Positions 46,273-57,600 of a stretch of 64,000 bases of DNA are shown in pieces. The notes beneath the pieces were generated by a model that was not told where the DNA came from, ran no database searches, and saw only the letters and a list, made by a program, of their open reading frames with translations. The position numbers and the translations under genes were made by a program. The DNA is taken from assembly GCF_014529535.1 (NCBI RefSeq), contig NC_050738.1:10005318-10069317 (forward strand). The letters run 5' to 3'. The DNA is from Bradysia coprophila (Eukaryota > Arthropoda > Insecta > Diptera > Sciaridae). Positions within the stretch are counted from its first letter, which is position 1, and each line of letters begins with the position of its first letter.

Positions 46273-46470
46273 TGATGCAATAGTATATTACGTCACTAGA
46301 ACCAAAATAGTAATTTATGCAACAAGTTGCGAAAAGTGGTTGAGATTTTGTCACTATATGTGAAGCTATCAAACGAGCGAAGCGAATTGGATAAACACAT
46401 CGTGTGCCAAAAAGACCTACTTCCGCAGCTTTTGTATTACTCGCCGCGCTTAGAAAATGCTACTTTTTAG
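46273..46470. other. Flank, no gene
   Basis: Short AT-rich stretch between the hAT-like element and dispersed repeat copy B. Confidence 0.4.
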
Positions 46471-47240
46471 CCCCGTATGAAGTACAAAGGGTCTTAAAGG
46501 ATTACGATGCCGTGTGTAATTAATGGAATTGAGGCAGACGGTAAGGGCAAAGTGTTTGTCTATGTTCATAGATAACGAATCCGCAATACAAATTTTGTCT
46601 ATCCATCTGTCCGTCACGTCGATATCTTGAGTAAATCAAATCCGATTTCAAAAATTTTGTTTTTCCCTGAAAGGTGGTTGAAATAGTGAAGCTTAGTTCG
46701 AAGATGGGCATATTCGTGAGTTAGGGCCGCCTAAGTGTTTTAAGGTCTTTTTTTGGATATCCACGGCAAAATAAACGATGGAAATGTACATGAAGCGCAA
46801 ACGATATATATTGTCGATACCAATTCAGGAAAAAAAAGTTCATTAAAATCGGTTGAATGGACCGTGAGTTAGGGCCCTAGAAGTAAAAGGCTACTCGGCC
46901 CTAAGTGTATTTTGCATATAACTCGAGGAAATTTTATCGGATTTTGCTAATTTTCATTTTATATGAAAGGTAATTGAATACTGAATAGAATGTGGTGGAA
47001 AAACATTTTAAATTTGGCTCCTAGGACTAAGGCCGCTCCTTGGCCCTAAGTGTATTTTGCATATAACTCGAGTAAATTTGATCCGATCTTCCTAATTTTT
47101 GTTTTATTTGTAAGGTTGTTTACAAAATTGTATATTTAGGTTCTTGGACTGAGGCCGCGTCTAGGTCCTATGTGTATTAAATACTCAATAAATTAAAATT
47201 GTAGGTCAATTTGAAATTTATGTTACATTTGAAAGGAACG
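46471..47240 (+). repeat. Dispersed repeat, copy B, with internal repeats
   Basis: Starts CCCCGTATGAAGTACAAAGG and parallels copy A (39139): a CATCTGTCCGTCACG stretch, TTGAGTAAATCAAATCCGAT, AGTTCGAAGATG, GTGAGTTAGGGCC. From about 46860 it holds two to three imperfect ~120-130-bp internal units, each with GGCCCTAAGTGTATTTTGC and ATAACTCGAG. Confidence 0.65.
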
Positions 47241-48445
47241 TCGTACGGGGCAAACGCTCCTACTGTTCTGATGGCTCGTTTCTTATCCCTTTAACGTTCA
47301 GCTATTGTATTCAGACCTCTGCTGTACATGTTTTCAAATTTCAATTAAACCAATGTAACAGCATCGTCGCCGTAGTATGCTGACGGATTTCATTGTTACG
47401 AAGAAATTCGAATCCAATATTATACAAGATGATACAAGAAAGAATTATAAATTTCACTTTGGCATAAGAGATTTTTCATATTCTTTATTGAAAAGAATGA
47501 GGAAAAGAAAAACTGGAAAAGCGTTCACCTGTTACACCAGCTGAGCCTTCATTTTAGTAACATAACTTTTCGTCTACAACATTTTATTTTACAGAACATT
47601 TCGCGTTTACTTGTTATATTCAACATAATAAAAAGTTGAGACTTTCACCATCATTTATTCTTTTCAAGCAAAACAAGAAGGAAAAAAAGACGGAAGAAAG
47701 AGGAAAATAGAAAATACTCCCCCGTCCCGCCAAAAATTTCGCTCCGCAAACACAAGTATTCTATTACATAATCCGAGTTCATTTTTAAGCAAATATATCA
47801 ATTTAAATTGGAAGTAAATCACTAAAGTACATAATATAACAAACAATTTTCTCCGATTTGACTTTCAGTTGAAAATTTGAAGGAAAAAGGGAAAATGGGA
47901 AACGAGAAAAACTCCGTAATACAAAACAAAATTAATACTCATTTTTCAAAAAAAAAAAACGTAATTTTGATTTAGAAATTCATTTTCCTACGGTATATGT
48001 GTTCAAAAGAAAATCGGAGTTTATTTGAAAATTGAGTAGATAGGCGGTAATACTGTACGCGGCTTGTGTTTGTTTTTAGTTTGATATTGGCATTTTTTAC
48101 CAGAGGGGTATTTAAAAAACATTGGTTTTACTTTTGCACTCGCGTATAGTACACACAAAGGTCAAACAAATTTGTATTCTGACAAAAAAAATTGATTCAA
48201 TAAAAATACATCGAATGGCATCCAAATTTATGGCTTAGTTTGCGTGCAAAGTGAGGGTGATAACGTCCAAAGAGTTAAAAGAATTTGTATTGAAATATGA
48301 CTCGGGCAGTACCGGCATCCCTTCCCAAAATGTTTATTTTTGGCTGGATAAATTGTTCCGAAAAGGGACTTTACCCATTTTTTTAACAAAAAATCACCCG
48401 TACATATTCCTGCACGTTCTCAGTTTTATTACGTTCTGAGAGTGG
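47241..48445. other. No gene recognised
   Basis: AT-rich. A 62-codon frame at 48251-48439 lacks an ATG start and has no recognised family. Confidence 0.45.
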
Positions 48446-48524
48446 TAAAATCCCGAGGGGTAACCGACTCGGGAAATTGACTACACACCCTCAAAGGAAT
48501 TGCCGGAGTATCCGGTAAATAATT

Positions 48525-48650
48525 GGAATTGATGGAATTGACCGGAATTGATCGGAATTGGCAGGAATTGATCGGAATTGATCGGAATTGATAGGAATTG
48601 ACTGGAAATATGTGGAATTGTAAGGAATTGAAAGTAAATGAGAGTAAATG
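48525..48650 (+). repeat. Left cluster of ~10-bp GGAATTGATC repeats
   Basis: About 10 imperfect copies of GGAATTGATC/GGAATTGACC in tandem, inside the left end of the hAT-like element. Confidence 0.9.
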
Positions 48651-49288
48651 CTGATAAGTGTGATTATCGGAAAGAAGGACCAGCGAATTCAAAACCACAT
48701 TATTTCCTTTTTGTTTTAATTTTAAAAGCTCCCGCACAATAAATAACAGTGTACAGTGTTGATCAGTTCCATTTTAGAACAGGTCCAACGTCCTTTTATG
48801 TTCAAAATATGCACACTGAAGGATTCTTCTTCGGACGATTCTTGTTAGTCAGATACAGAAGAGTTTGAGCCGCAACAAACAAGTGAATATTCGTCGGGGG
48901 AATGTTAGGCTGGGGCATTGCCGTTGCGAAATGCTCCAGTTTCAAACCAAATTTACAAAAAAAATGCATCACCGACAATATCATCTATTCCATCAACTTT
49001 TCAAAAGCCTAAAATCTTACGATGTCGATCACTTGAGCGAAACAAAAAATTGAGTGCTTTTGCCTTTGCTGACGTGTGCTGAACAAATCCATTTCCTGTC
49101 GAGGTACGAACAACGTTTTGTGCATCGGACAACTGAAATAGACAAAACACAGCAACTTTCTTGAAAACATACACACTTCACATTCACCATAAACCATAAA
49201 TCGTAAAGAAATGAAGTTTTTTTCATGCACTGGGCATAAATTACGGAATTTTTCTCGTAACTTAGGCCCTCAGCATGAAAAGTTGTAT

Positions 49289-49397
49289 ACGCATCTGTTG
49301 TGGACGGTTTATTTTAGGCACTTTCGCTTGTCGCCCTCACTTCGTTCGCGCTACAATCCGCGAAATTGCCTAAAATATACCGTCCACAACATATACG
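49289..49397. repeat. Long hairpin inside the 48454 element
   Basis: Arms of ~40 bp: ACGCATCTGTTGTGGACGGT... and its imperfect complement ending ...CCGTCCACAACATATACGT. The loop contains GTCGCCCTCACTTCGTTCGC. Confidence 0.8.
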
Positions 49398-49814
49398 TAA
49401 ATAACTATTCCTGCACGATATATAGTTCGGGAAAAACCGACATTTCTTAATGAAAAATCATGGCAAAATATGTCGTATTTCAGTTGTCGGCACAAAAGTT
49501 TTTCGTCATTTCCTGACTTGGTACGAAAAATACTATTTATCTAAAATAAACAATGATCTGCGATGTGAAATCATTTTAAACAAAACTGCAGTCAATTGGA
49601 CGGTTCAATCTAAATTGAAATTGAAAAATCTCTTCTAAAAGTATGAGTAAAAATTAAAGATTCTAACAAAATGAGTCACAAATGTAGGACAACATAGTTG
49701 TTCCAAATTTTTTCTTGATATAGTCTGACGATTCTTTTTCCAAAATGCTTAAGGGTTTAACTTTGACTTTAAGTTTATATCTATTTGAAAATATCGAGCA
49801 ATTATTTCGAAAAT

Positions 49815-49935
49815 TCGTGGAATTGAAAGGAATTGAACGGAATTGAAAGGAATTGAAGGAAATAGAGCGAATCCGGCAATTAGACGAGTTGGTCCGGTAA
49901 TTGAGGTAATTAAACGGAATTGACAGGAATAAGAA
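49815..49935 (+). repeat. Right cluster of GGAATTGA repeats
   Basis: Several GGAATTGAAA/GGAATTGAAC units, then more degenerate GGTAATTGA words, inside the right end. They are in the same orientation as the left cluster, not inverted. Confidence 0.85.
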
Positions 49936-49982
49936 ATTGATTTGCCACCATTTTGGCCAGTCGGTTACCCCTCGTAAAATCC

Positions 49983-50747
49983 ATTTCAGGCTGCACTCTC
50001 GTATCTACTCTCAACCGTCCACGTCCACGTCTACTATGAAGCTCTAATATTGTGTTTCTCAAATGCAGTTGGTCCCCGTATTCTCGTCAATCCGTCCCGA
50101 AACTTCCAACAAAAAAAAATTCACTATTCATCAGGTCGTATGAAGTCAGTATATAATTACCGGAGGTTTATTACATAGACTAGACCGCTCCTAAAACTAA
50201 TTTTTTGAAACCTTTATTTTTACCAGTTGTTCGTTGACAAGGATCTCAATAAATGAATTGAAGAAGGGGTTCCGGCAGGCATATATTGCCTTCATACGCA
50301 CTGAAGTGGGTAAGAGAACCAACTGGATTTGAGAAAGAACCTAAGCTCCAAAAGTGCCAATATTTTGGCTACGTCAGACGAAAAAAGCTTAGAAACGTTT
50401 TTCTTTTTTATTTTTCTTCAACCCATAGTCCATAGTCCACCTGACTGTATGTAATTTATGATATCGCAATGCCATCTGTTAACAGTATCAATTTCGTAGG
50501 CTCTTCAAAATCTTTTATCTTTGAAACAAATGTGGTCATGCTTGAGGTCAATAAAAAACAAACGGATTCCACAGTGGAATTTAGTATCGTTGCACGGGCC
50601 TGACACTATTCACGCTATTCCTCATTTTTTAAATGCTGCTATTCACAGAGTGTCCAGCCCGTGTATCGTTGCCACCGGAAGAGATATCATTTGGAATCAT
50701 CACTGCTAAAACTTTGTTGTCGTCGATGCTCACATACAATTCACTTG
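49983..50747. other. No gene recognised; one small stem-loop
   Basis: AT-rich. ACGGGCCTGACACT and AGTGTCCAGCCCGT (50594-50667) pair at 12 of 14 positions around a ~45-nt loop. Confidence 0.45.
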
Positions 50748-50755
50748 ATCTACAT

Positions 50756-51622
50756 TAGAGATGTGCGGGTGCGGGCCTCCAGAATTTTCGGGCAACCCGA
50801 CTTTTAAACACGACCCGAACTGGTTCTGGTCTGGCGGGTTTCATATTCAATCGGGTCGGATCTGGCCGGGTTTCAACTAATCATAAAACTTACTGACATA
50901 TTTCTGGCCAAGATATTTTTTTAATCGATTTTTCACCATGAAGCCATGATGGCTCATTTTTTGTCAAATGGAGAAAAATGTAGAACACAGCCAGATCTAT
51001 ACTACATTTTTCTCCTCTTAGACCCGAAAGAATTAAATGACTATTGAAAAATTTAAAAGAAACGCGCGAAACGATTTTCTAGTAGATGGGACTAAAAGTC
51101 TTTTTTAGCGTGTGAGAAGTTTCCAGACAGTGCCGAAGGCGAGGTCTGGAGTGGAATACGCTATTTCGTTACAACAAAAAAACAATCATGACATTTGATA
51201 TGCGTGATGCAGAACAACACTGTATCGGCTAACGCGATATTACATCCCGGATTGTTAGCCGTTAGCCGATACAGTGTTCTTCTGCATCACGCATATCAAA
51301 TGTCATGATTGTGTTTTTGTTGTAACGAAATGGTACATTTCGTACCTAGGACTAAAAGTCTTTTTTAGCGTATTCCATTCCAGACCTCGCCTTAGGCACT
51401 GTCTGGAAACTTCTCACACGCTAAAAAAGACTTTTAGTCCTAGGTATGAAATGTACTATAACGCTTGCAATTCCATGCCATTTTTAATTCGTTTATGACG
51501 AAATTTGATATTTTGCATTTTTTTCGGGTTTCTGGTTTCGGGTCGAAAAATTGCGGGTTTTAAAAGTCTGCATTCGGGCGGGTCTGGCGGGTTTCCGAAA
51601 AAGACAGACCCGCACATCTCTA
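50756..51622. mobile_element. hAT-like non-autonomous element related to the one at 43073
   Basis: The ends TAGAGATGTGCGGG (50756) and CCCGCACATCTCTA (to 51622) are exact inverted copies. A perfect 8-bp duplication ATCTACAT flanks them (50748-50755, 51623-51630). Subterminal regions are rich in CGGGTTT/GGGTC words. Block 50894-51015 shares ACATATTTCTGGCCAA, ATCGATTTTTCACC and a GAGAAAAATGTAGA hairpin with 43747-43836. A compound palindrome sits at 51089-51444. No transposase. Confidence 0.9.
51089..51444. repeat. Compound nested palindrome
   Basis: GGACTAAAAGTCTTTTTTAG occurs at ~51090 and ~51351 (direct) and again inverted at ~51421-51440. Between them lie an inverted pair around GTTTCCAGACAGTGCC, and a long hairpin of ~75 bp per arm (ACAACAAAAAAACAATCATG... 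and its complement) centred near 51247. The segment is almost entirely self-complementary. Confidence 0.85.
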
Positions 51623-51630
51623 ATCTACAT

Positions 51631-52361
51631 GTCATGTACAAAGTCCTTAACAACGCTTAAATGTATACGCAGCAGTGGGTAGGCAATATGTGGCATTTAA
51701 GTAAAGGGAAGTTTTTCACAAATTTTTTACAGTGCTAAAGTTTGTATGACACACTGTCCAGTTTCAGTACTCTACTATGCTTGAAGTAAGTATATTGATT
51801 ATCCACTTGTTTAACACCAACATAGATTCAAACGTTAGAAAATAATGGAACATTTGCAGCAAGTAACCCCTTAATTAATTCTGTAGGGCTTTAGGGATCA
51901 ATATGTGTTTATTGATTTTAGTTGTAAATTGGAGGCGATACTAAATACCATGTTTAACATTGAATTATGGTATAATTATTAAATATATTCCTAAAAAATG
52001 GGAATTTATTATGATCTCAGTTTCAAATAATTGAACGTCGAATTTAGGTAGCGCTCTCTAAAAAACAAAAACAAAAACAATGAACTAGCGATCTTATCTT
52101 TGTCAGTGGAGTTTTCCAATAATACAATTTTAATTACTTAACATCGTCTAATTTGTATTGTGTCTCATACAGCAGTACAATTTGTGTACACAACAATATC
52201 GAGTGGAATTTATTTACCAAAACAATTTTTAGAATAGAAAAACAAATCAGCACACAAAAACTGATTAGACTTTGAAGCGGCAGTCTATAAAAAATAATCG
52301 AACATCTCAGATCAATATCGTCAGTTCTTAAATGTTACACACGCAATTATTGTCTACTAAT
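51631..52361. other. No gene recognised; upstream of the repeat-protein gene
   Basis: AT-rich intergenic DNA. Confidence 0.4.
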
Positions 52362-52458
52362 TGAGTCACATTATCGCGACACCATTTCTCGTTAGTGGTA
52401 TGAGTCACGCCAAATAAAATTCTGGTATAAAAGAAGGTGGCATCGATGTTGGAACAGT
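52362..52458 (+). promoter_or_regulatory. Promoter of the MRP-repeat protein gene: two TGAGTCA sites, TATA box, start site
   Basis: TGAGTCA, the AP-1 consensus, occurs at 52362-52368 and 52401-52407. TATAAAA is at 52426-52432. ACAGT near 52454 lies ~28 bp downstream, the right distance for an arthropod initiator. The start codon follows at 52502. Confidence 0.6.
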
Positions 52459-52501
52459 AAGTTTACTAAATTTTGTTACTGTGAAAACACTAAAAGTGAA
52501 A

Positions 52502-53715
52502 ATGAAAGGTTCGTATCACTCTGCTGGTTCTTATTCAAACACAATCAATATTGATTCAATTTCAATTTTACAGTTCATATTATATTCGTCTTATCCGTCG
52601 TTGGTCTATCTTCGGCGAGATATGTAAAATGGTCGCCGAGCGATGTTGACGGACATCAAGATTTTAAGGAAGATTTTCACCAATTTTGGTCACACCTTGG
52701 AGACCTTTTGGCTGAACAAGATGAGCAAGATCTAAAGGAATTTCTTCATCAAGCATTCCAAATGCATCGTCCAATCCACGATGAAAACAATTTCAATCAC
52801 AACATGGTTAAACCAAACAGACCGTATCATCATAATTCTCGGCCATCGTATAATGATCAAGAAAACATTATGCGACCGTTACATCATGAAGACTTTGATA
52901 CGGCTTCCCAGGAAGTTATTGACGAAGAAATAGTAAGACCATCATCTTATCTTCGTGATGTGGAAATGGAAATGAACAACGCCAAGCAACCTCTACCACA
53001 GAGGCCACTACGACCGTTCCACAACCATCCAGATCAGTTTGACGAAGACAAATACGTTATGCGACCATTACACGATCTTCTAGCTGAAATTGACGGGGAA
53101 ATGGAACAATCACTACCAGAAAATCACATTATGCGTCCACTTGGACCAGTTGAAATCGAAGAGATTGACAACGCTATGAGACCCCTCCCACAGAAACCGT
53201 TACGACCGTTCCATAACCGTCCAGGTCACGTTGACGGAGAAAAATACGTCATGCGACCATTACACGATATTCAAGCTGATACTGACAGTGAAGTTCAACA
53301 TTCCCTACCACAAATTCACATTATGCGTCCAGTTCGCCCAATTGATGTCGCAGAAGAGATGGACAACGTCATGCGACCTCTCCCACAAAAGCCGTTACGA
53401 CCTCTACCCAATCGTCCAGATGAAATTGACGAAGAAAAATACGTCATGAGACCATTACAGGATCTTTCAGCTGAAATTGACAGAGAAATGGAACAGTCAC
53501 TACCACAAAATCACATTATGCGTCCGCTTGGACCAGTTGAAATCGAAGAGATGCAATATGCAACGCGACCCCATCCACAGAAGCCGTTACGGCCGCTGTC
53601 CAACCGTCCAGAACAAATTGAAGAAGAAAAATACGTCATGCGACCATTACACGATCTTCCAGCTGAAATCGATGTGGAAATGGAACAGTCACTACCACAA
53701 ATTCACTTATATTAG
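52502..53715 (+). CDS. Secreted proline-rich repeat protein (multi-copy MRP motif)
   Basis: Exon 1 (52502-52508) holds ATG AAA G; a 65-bp GT-AG intron follows (52509-52573); exon 2 runs 52574-53715. Total 382 residues. The N-terminus MKVHIIFVLSVVGLSSA is a clear signal peptide, probably cleaved before RYVKW, so the protein is secreted. After a ~100-residue lead come four repeats of 64-65 residues (YVMRPLHD starts at 53053, 53245, 53440 and 53632). Each has a basic Pro-rich stretch (PLPQKPLRPFHNRP), an acidic spacer (EEKY), MRPLHDL, an acidic segment (EIDGEMEQSLP) and HIMRPLGPVEIEE. Alternating cationic Pro-rich and acidic parts recall precursors that release several proline-rich peptides; no dibasic cleavage sites stand out. 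I do not recognise a family. Poly(A) signal AATAAA at 53856. The stop falls inside what should be a fifth partial repeat. Confidence 0.82.
52509..52573 (+). other. 65-bp intron after the seventh coding base
   Basis: Donor AAAG|GTTCGT, acceptor ATTTTACAG|TTC. Splicing creates the signal peptide in frame with the repeats. Confidence 0.8.
53053..53710 (+). repeat. Coding tandem repeats of 192-195 bp
   Basis: Unit starts at 53053, 53245, 53440 and 53632 give spacings of 192, 195 and 192 bp, all multiples of 3. The last unit is partial. Confidence 0.9.
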
Positions 53716-53861
53716 TGTAAGAAGAGATGGACAACATCATGCGGCCTAGCTTTACATGGTCCGGTCAAAATTGTACTGAATGGTGAAGGTCCACGTTCAT
53801 TCCTTCTTATACAATTAAATCTGAGGATAATATGTAGTCGAGTAACCAGTGCGTAAATAAA

Positions 53862-54594
53862 CCCTAGCAACTGTATTTAGATTCGTTTATTTTTCTTTTT
53901 GACTGAAACTAACTGAACATAAAGCAGACAAGATTCCAAAGAAATGATAAGATGCGACGACGACTTATGTCGAATGTAAAGTTTGTTGACTCGAAAATCA
54001 TTCACATCAGACATTCGTACTGTTGGTGTGTGCACAGGTCAAAGAGGATTGAATGACCGATGTCTATGGTATAGCATGCAACGAAAAGTATCGACACCTC
54101 TTTGGTATGATGAGTTATATTTTCAACAGAGTAAATAATATTGAAAATATATTGTATTGGGTTAGGGTTCTCCACATAAATTGTTTTTTTTTGTGCCGGG
54201 TAGAACTAACTTGAGGAAATATTGGGATATAGCAGGCTTTATTTTCATTCGATGGAATAGAAGGTGAAACAGCAAATAGATTGATCAATAGGGAATGTCG
54301 GAATTTTTGAACTAAAATCCAAACGAAAACGGAAAGGACCAGTTTACCTGACTCCTAAGATCATGCACTACACACTGGTAGTTTGTTTAATTAAAATTCT
54401 TGCAGTAAAAATTTAATTATTTTTCAATGGATCTGTCAAATCTTCCCTTTCCGTTTAGATTTTTCCTTCAAAAAAGCTTGTGCAGAATCAGCAACAGCTT
54501 AACATCCCCCAACTGGTCGACAAAGACAACACCCCTGTATCGAATACAATTCAAAGGCTACAAACATACAATGCATGTTCAGTATGGTTTCCAC
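53862..54594. other. No gene recognised
   Basis: AT-rich intergenic sequence downstream of the repeat-protein gene. Confidence 0.45.
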
Positions 54595-54693
54595 TCAACA
54601 AAAAGTACTCCGTGAGAAAGCGAGCTGTCAAGTAAACAAAGCAAAAATTGAAAGAATTCAATTTTGTCTCTCACACGGAGTATTTTTTGGTAA
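54595..54693. repeat. Small inverted-repeat element (~100 bp)
   Basis: CAACAAAAAGTACTCCGTGA (left) and TCACACGGAGTATTTTTTGG (right) are near-complements around a ~45-bp centre. It could be a tiny MITE; no target duplication was found. Confidence 0.5.
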
Positions 54694-57600
54694 GAGTAAA
54701 TCAAGCATTAAGGTCCGATAAATTAATTCAAATGTAAGGTAAAGTAGATCAAATTTTTTGCAAAGTAGAGAAACTAGAAGGAAGTGGAAATGACAGGGTC
54801 ATTGAAAAACCTACTAATAAGAAATGTTGGACATGATTTTCTCTACAAGTTTTCGTCCCGCATAATTCTATGTGATGTGACAACTTTTCTCATTAAATAT
54901 TTTCCACAATTCTTGTATGTGAAACGTGCCATATAATTTCGCAGTCTCCATCTAAATAATGTGACTCCAACGCAATCATGTCTTTATTTGCAAGAAAATT
55001 GCTAATATTGCCCTTTTTTATACATAATTTCTTTGACAAAACAATAAATTTTGTCGTAATTTCTTGCAATATCATCTCATGAGCTGCTTATTGGAAATAT
55101 ATAATTCACTTATTGGGCAAAAGCAACGAATAAAAAACATAAAATATTAATAATTGACCATAGGAAATATTATATTCCGAACGAAGATTGTACAAAGCAA
55201 TATTCAATCATGTGAATGACCGCGAGTCAATCTCGAAAATCGTTCAATTGTCGTCATCAAATTAAAACATCTTTGCGAGACTTTGAGACATTTTCGATTT
55301 CAGCAAACGCTGTTAGGCGCAAAATGTTTTTAAATATTTGTTTTATAATTCTGGGTAACTTCAGACATTTAAGGAACTTTAACCAGTTACAGACGGCAAG
55401 CATATGATCAGGATTATTATCAGGTCTATTACTTCCATCGATCAAAGTATCTTTAATATGTTGATTGCAAATCTTGTACTTCAATTTTTTTAACATGCAT
55501 TTTACTATATAAAAGATCATATTACCTAGAGCTTGTCATTATTTTTGTCGTCCTTATCAATAACAGATAAAAAGCCGTATATGACAGGTTAAGACTCTTG
55601 ATGCGCGTTTAGTTCTACATAATGCTCGGTGAGGCAGCAGCATCGCCATCTGTTATCATTTCTCTGGTACGTGGTACTATTGTTACTTTTAAACCTTCAA
55701 AGCGAACTTACCAAAGTGAGGCAAACGTATCACCCTCACCCGACAACACAAAGTCTTCATTCTTTTAATAAAATTCATTTTGGCTGTGTCATGGGAGACG
55801 TAACGGTCTGTTGTTTGTATATAATAATGTCTCCAGAGAAATTGCTATATAGAAAACACCTAATGTCAATCATTTACAGCGAATGAATGTGTTTTTGTAA
55901 ACATCCCATAGAAGCAATTGGTTATGCCAGAACCAAATTTTGCGCTCCATTTGGTATTTCATTTCGCACAAACTTTTGAAATAATTTCTGATTGTGACTC
56001 AAGTCAATCATGATTGTTCTGTGACAGACGTATTTTTATTATATTATATTCCTTTACGACCCTTATTTCATTTCAAGTTAATAGGACAAGGGAAAGAATT
56101 GGTTTAAGATAATATGGGGACAGTCCGTAGTCAAAGACGTAGACTGTAGAAACCTCATAATTACAATAAAAAGATGGGCTCGAACGTTCCGCAATAAATT
56201 TTATATATGCTCTTGACGCTATTCAAATGGTATAATTTCGATGTGTTCGAAGAGTCAGATATCTATTGATATACAGCTCTAGAGTCCCTCAGGGTTCGTG
56301 TATTGTAATTTACGTAATAAGAGATTCAAGCGTCATATAATTTCTCTGGATATCAGGGGTTGTGGATTTCTCAGAGCGCGAAACAGACCATCAAGGGCAG
56401 TAAAACTTTTAGGAACGAGTGCTGATATATTTTTCTTTCAGAACACTAGGTAGGTCACTATGTCTCATTATATTCGTTAAATCTGTTACCTCGTTTAATT
56501 AGAGTATCGCTCAAATCAATATACTTCATATGTTTTAACAGATATTTTGCTATATAGGGCCACAGGCCACACACCGATCTGAGATCATCGCTTACTCTTG
56601 TCGTTTTTGTCAGTAACAGATGATGGCTCTATAGTATAGTATAGTATAGTATAGTATACTGAAGCCTCTTCTCGGCTTTTACTTTATTTTTATTTTTTAC
56701 TTTCTTAAATGGTCTTAATTAGCCCAAGGAAAGCATATGTCGATATCAAACACTCTGGTTTAACAATAATTTTGTCGTCGATTTTTGTTCTTCTGTTCAG
56801 AGAGGATTTGTCAGTTCTTCTGCTCAGAAAGGATCTGTCACAATATGTTAGATTCGTTCGTTCATATTAAGCTTAAGTAGATCTGTTGATGGATGAATGA
56901 TTACAGATGCTATTTCCGAGTGTGGCGGCTGACTATACGACCTTCATCAATTCGTTTTTCTTTCGCATGTGTTAAACTCTTAAAACAACTTCATTAAAAA
57001 GGAAAAACATTTGTAATACCTTTAATGTACACTTGTGCACTAACAAAAAGGCCAACAAAAATGAAACTTTTGCGATGCACCAATCTTCCATCGATAACAT
57101 CTTTTTCAGTTGGAAATAAGTTTTAAATTAAAATTGTTCCGTAACTTTTTGCAGTTAGTTCTCTGATTTTTTTTTTCTTCGTTTACCCGTCCAAAGTCGT
57201 TCTCTAAAATTACGAACTCTAATTTATATGTACTCTGCAGTGTACATATAGACAATCACCCCCATTATCGCCATACCCTATTCAAGCACTCGTTATCTGT
57301 AAACAAGAGAAAATGTTGTAACGCCAACAACAACACGAATATACACGAAAAATTTATACAACCCATCTATCTATATGCACGACGAGAAAACTCCAGAAAA
57401 TAAGGAAAAATCAGAAACTCTTCAAAACAATACATTATTGGAAGCGAGATTCCACAAACAATAGCATCTTAATTCAAACATTTTACCAGAAATGACTAAA
57501 ATCGGCAGATGTACAAGGGATTGAATAGCCGGAAGATATTAATTTACCAATCGCCTTTGTTATCACAATAAATGGGCTTTTGATACGACGATAATGATGG

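Larger units (their letters stand above)
48454..49974. mobile_element. hAT-like non-autonomous element with GGAATTGA subterminal repeats
   Basis: The 16-bp exact inverted ends are CGAGGGGTAACCGACT (48454-48469) and AGTCGGTTACCCCTCG (49959-49974), with a perfect 8-bp duplication TAAAATCC outside (48446-48453, 49975-49982). Both ends carry clusters of a ~10-bp GGAATTGA-based repeat. The 1.5-kb body contains a long hairpin but no transposase. Confidence 0.9.

Noticed and set aside
48251-48439. 62-codon frame before the hAT-like element
   Set aside because: No ATG start and no recognised family; left as noncoding.
48525-48650. CRISPR-like array of GGAATTGA repeats
   Set aside because: Units are contiguous ~10-bp tandem repeats without spacers, in a eukaryotic transposon end.
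50594-50667. Possible microRNA precursor
   Set aside because: The stem is only 14 bp with two mismatches and the loop is too large for a typical pre-miRNA.
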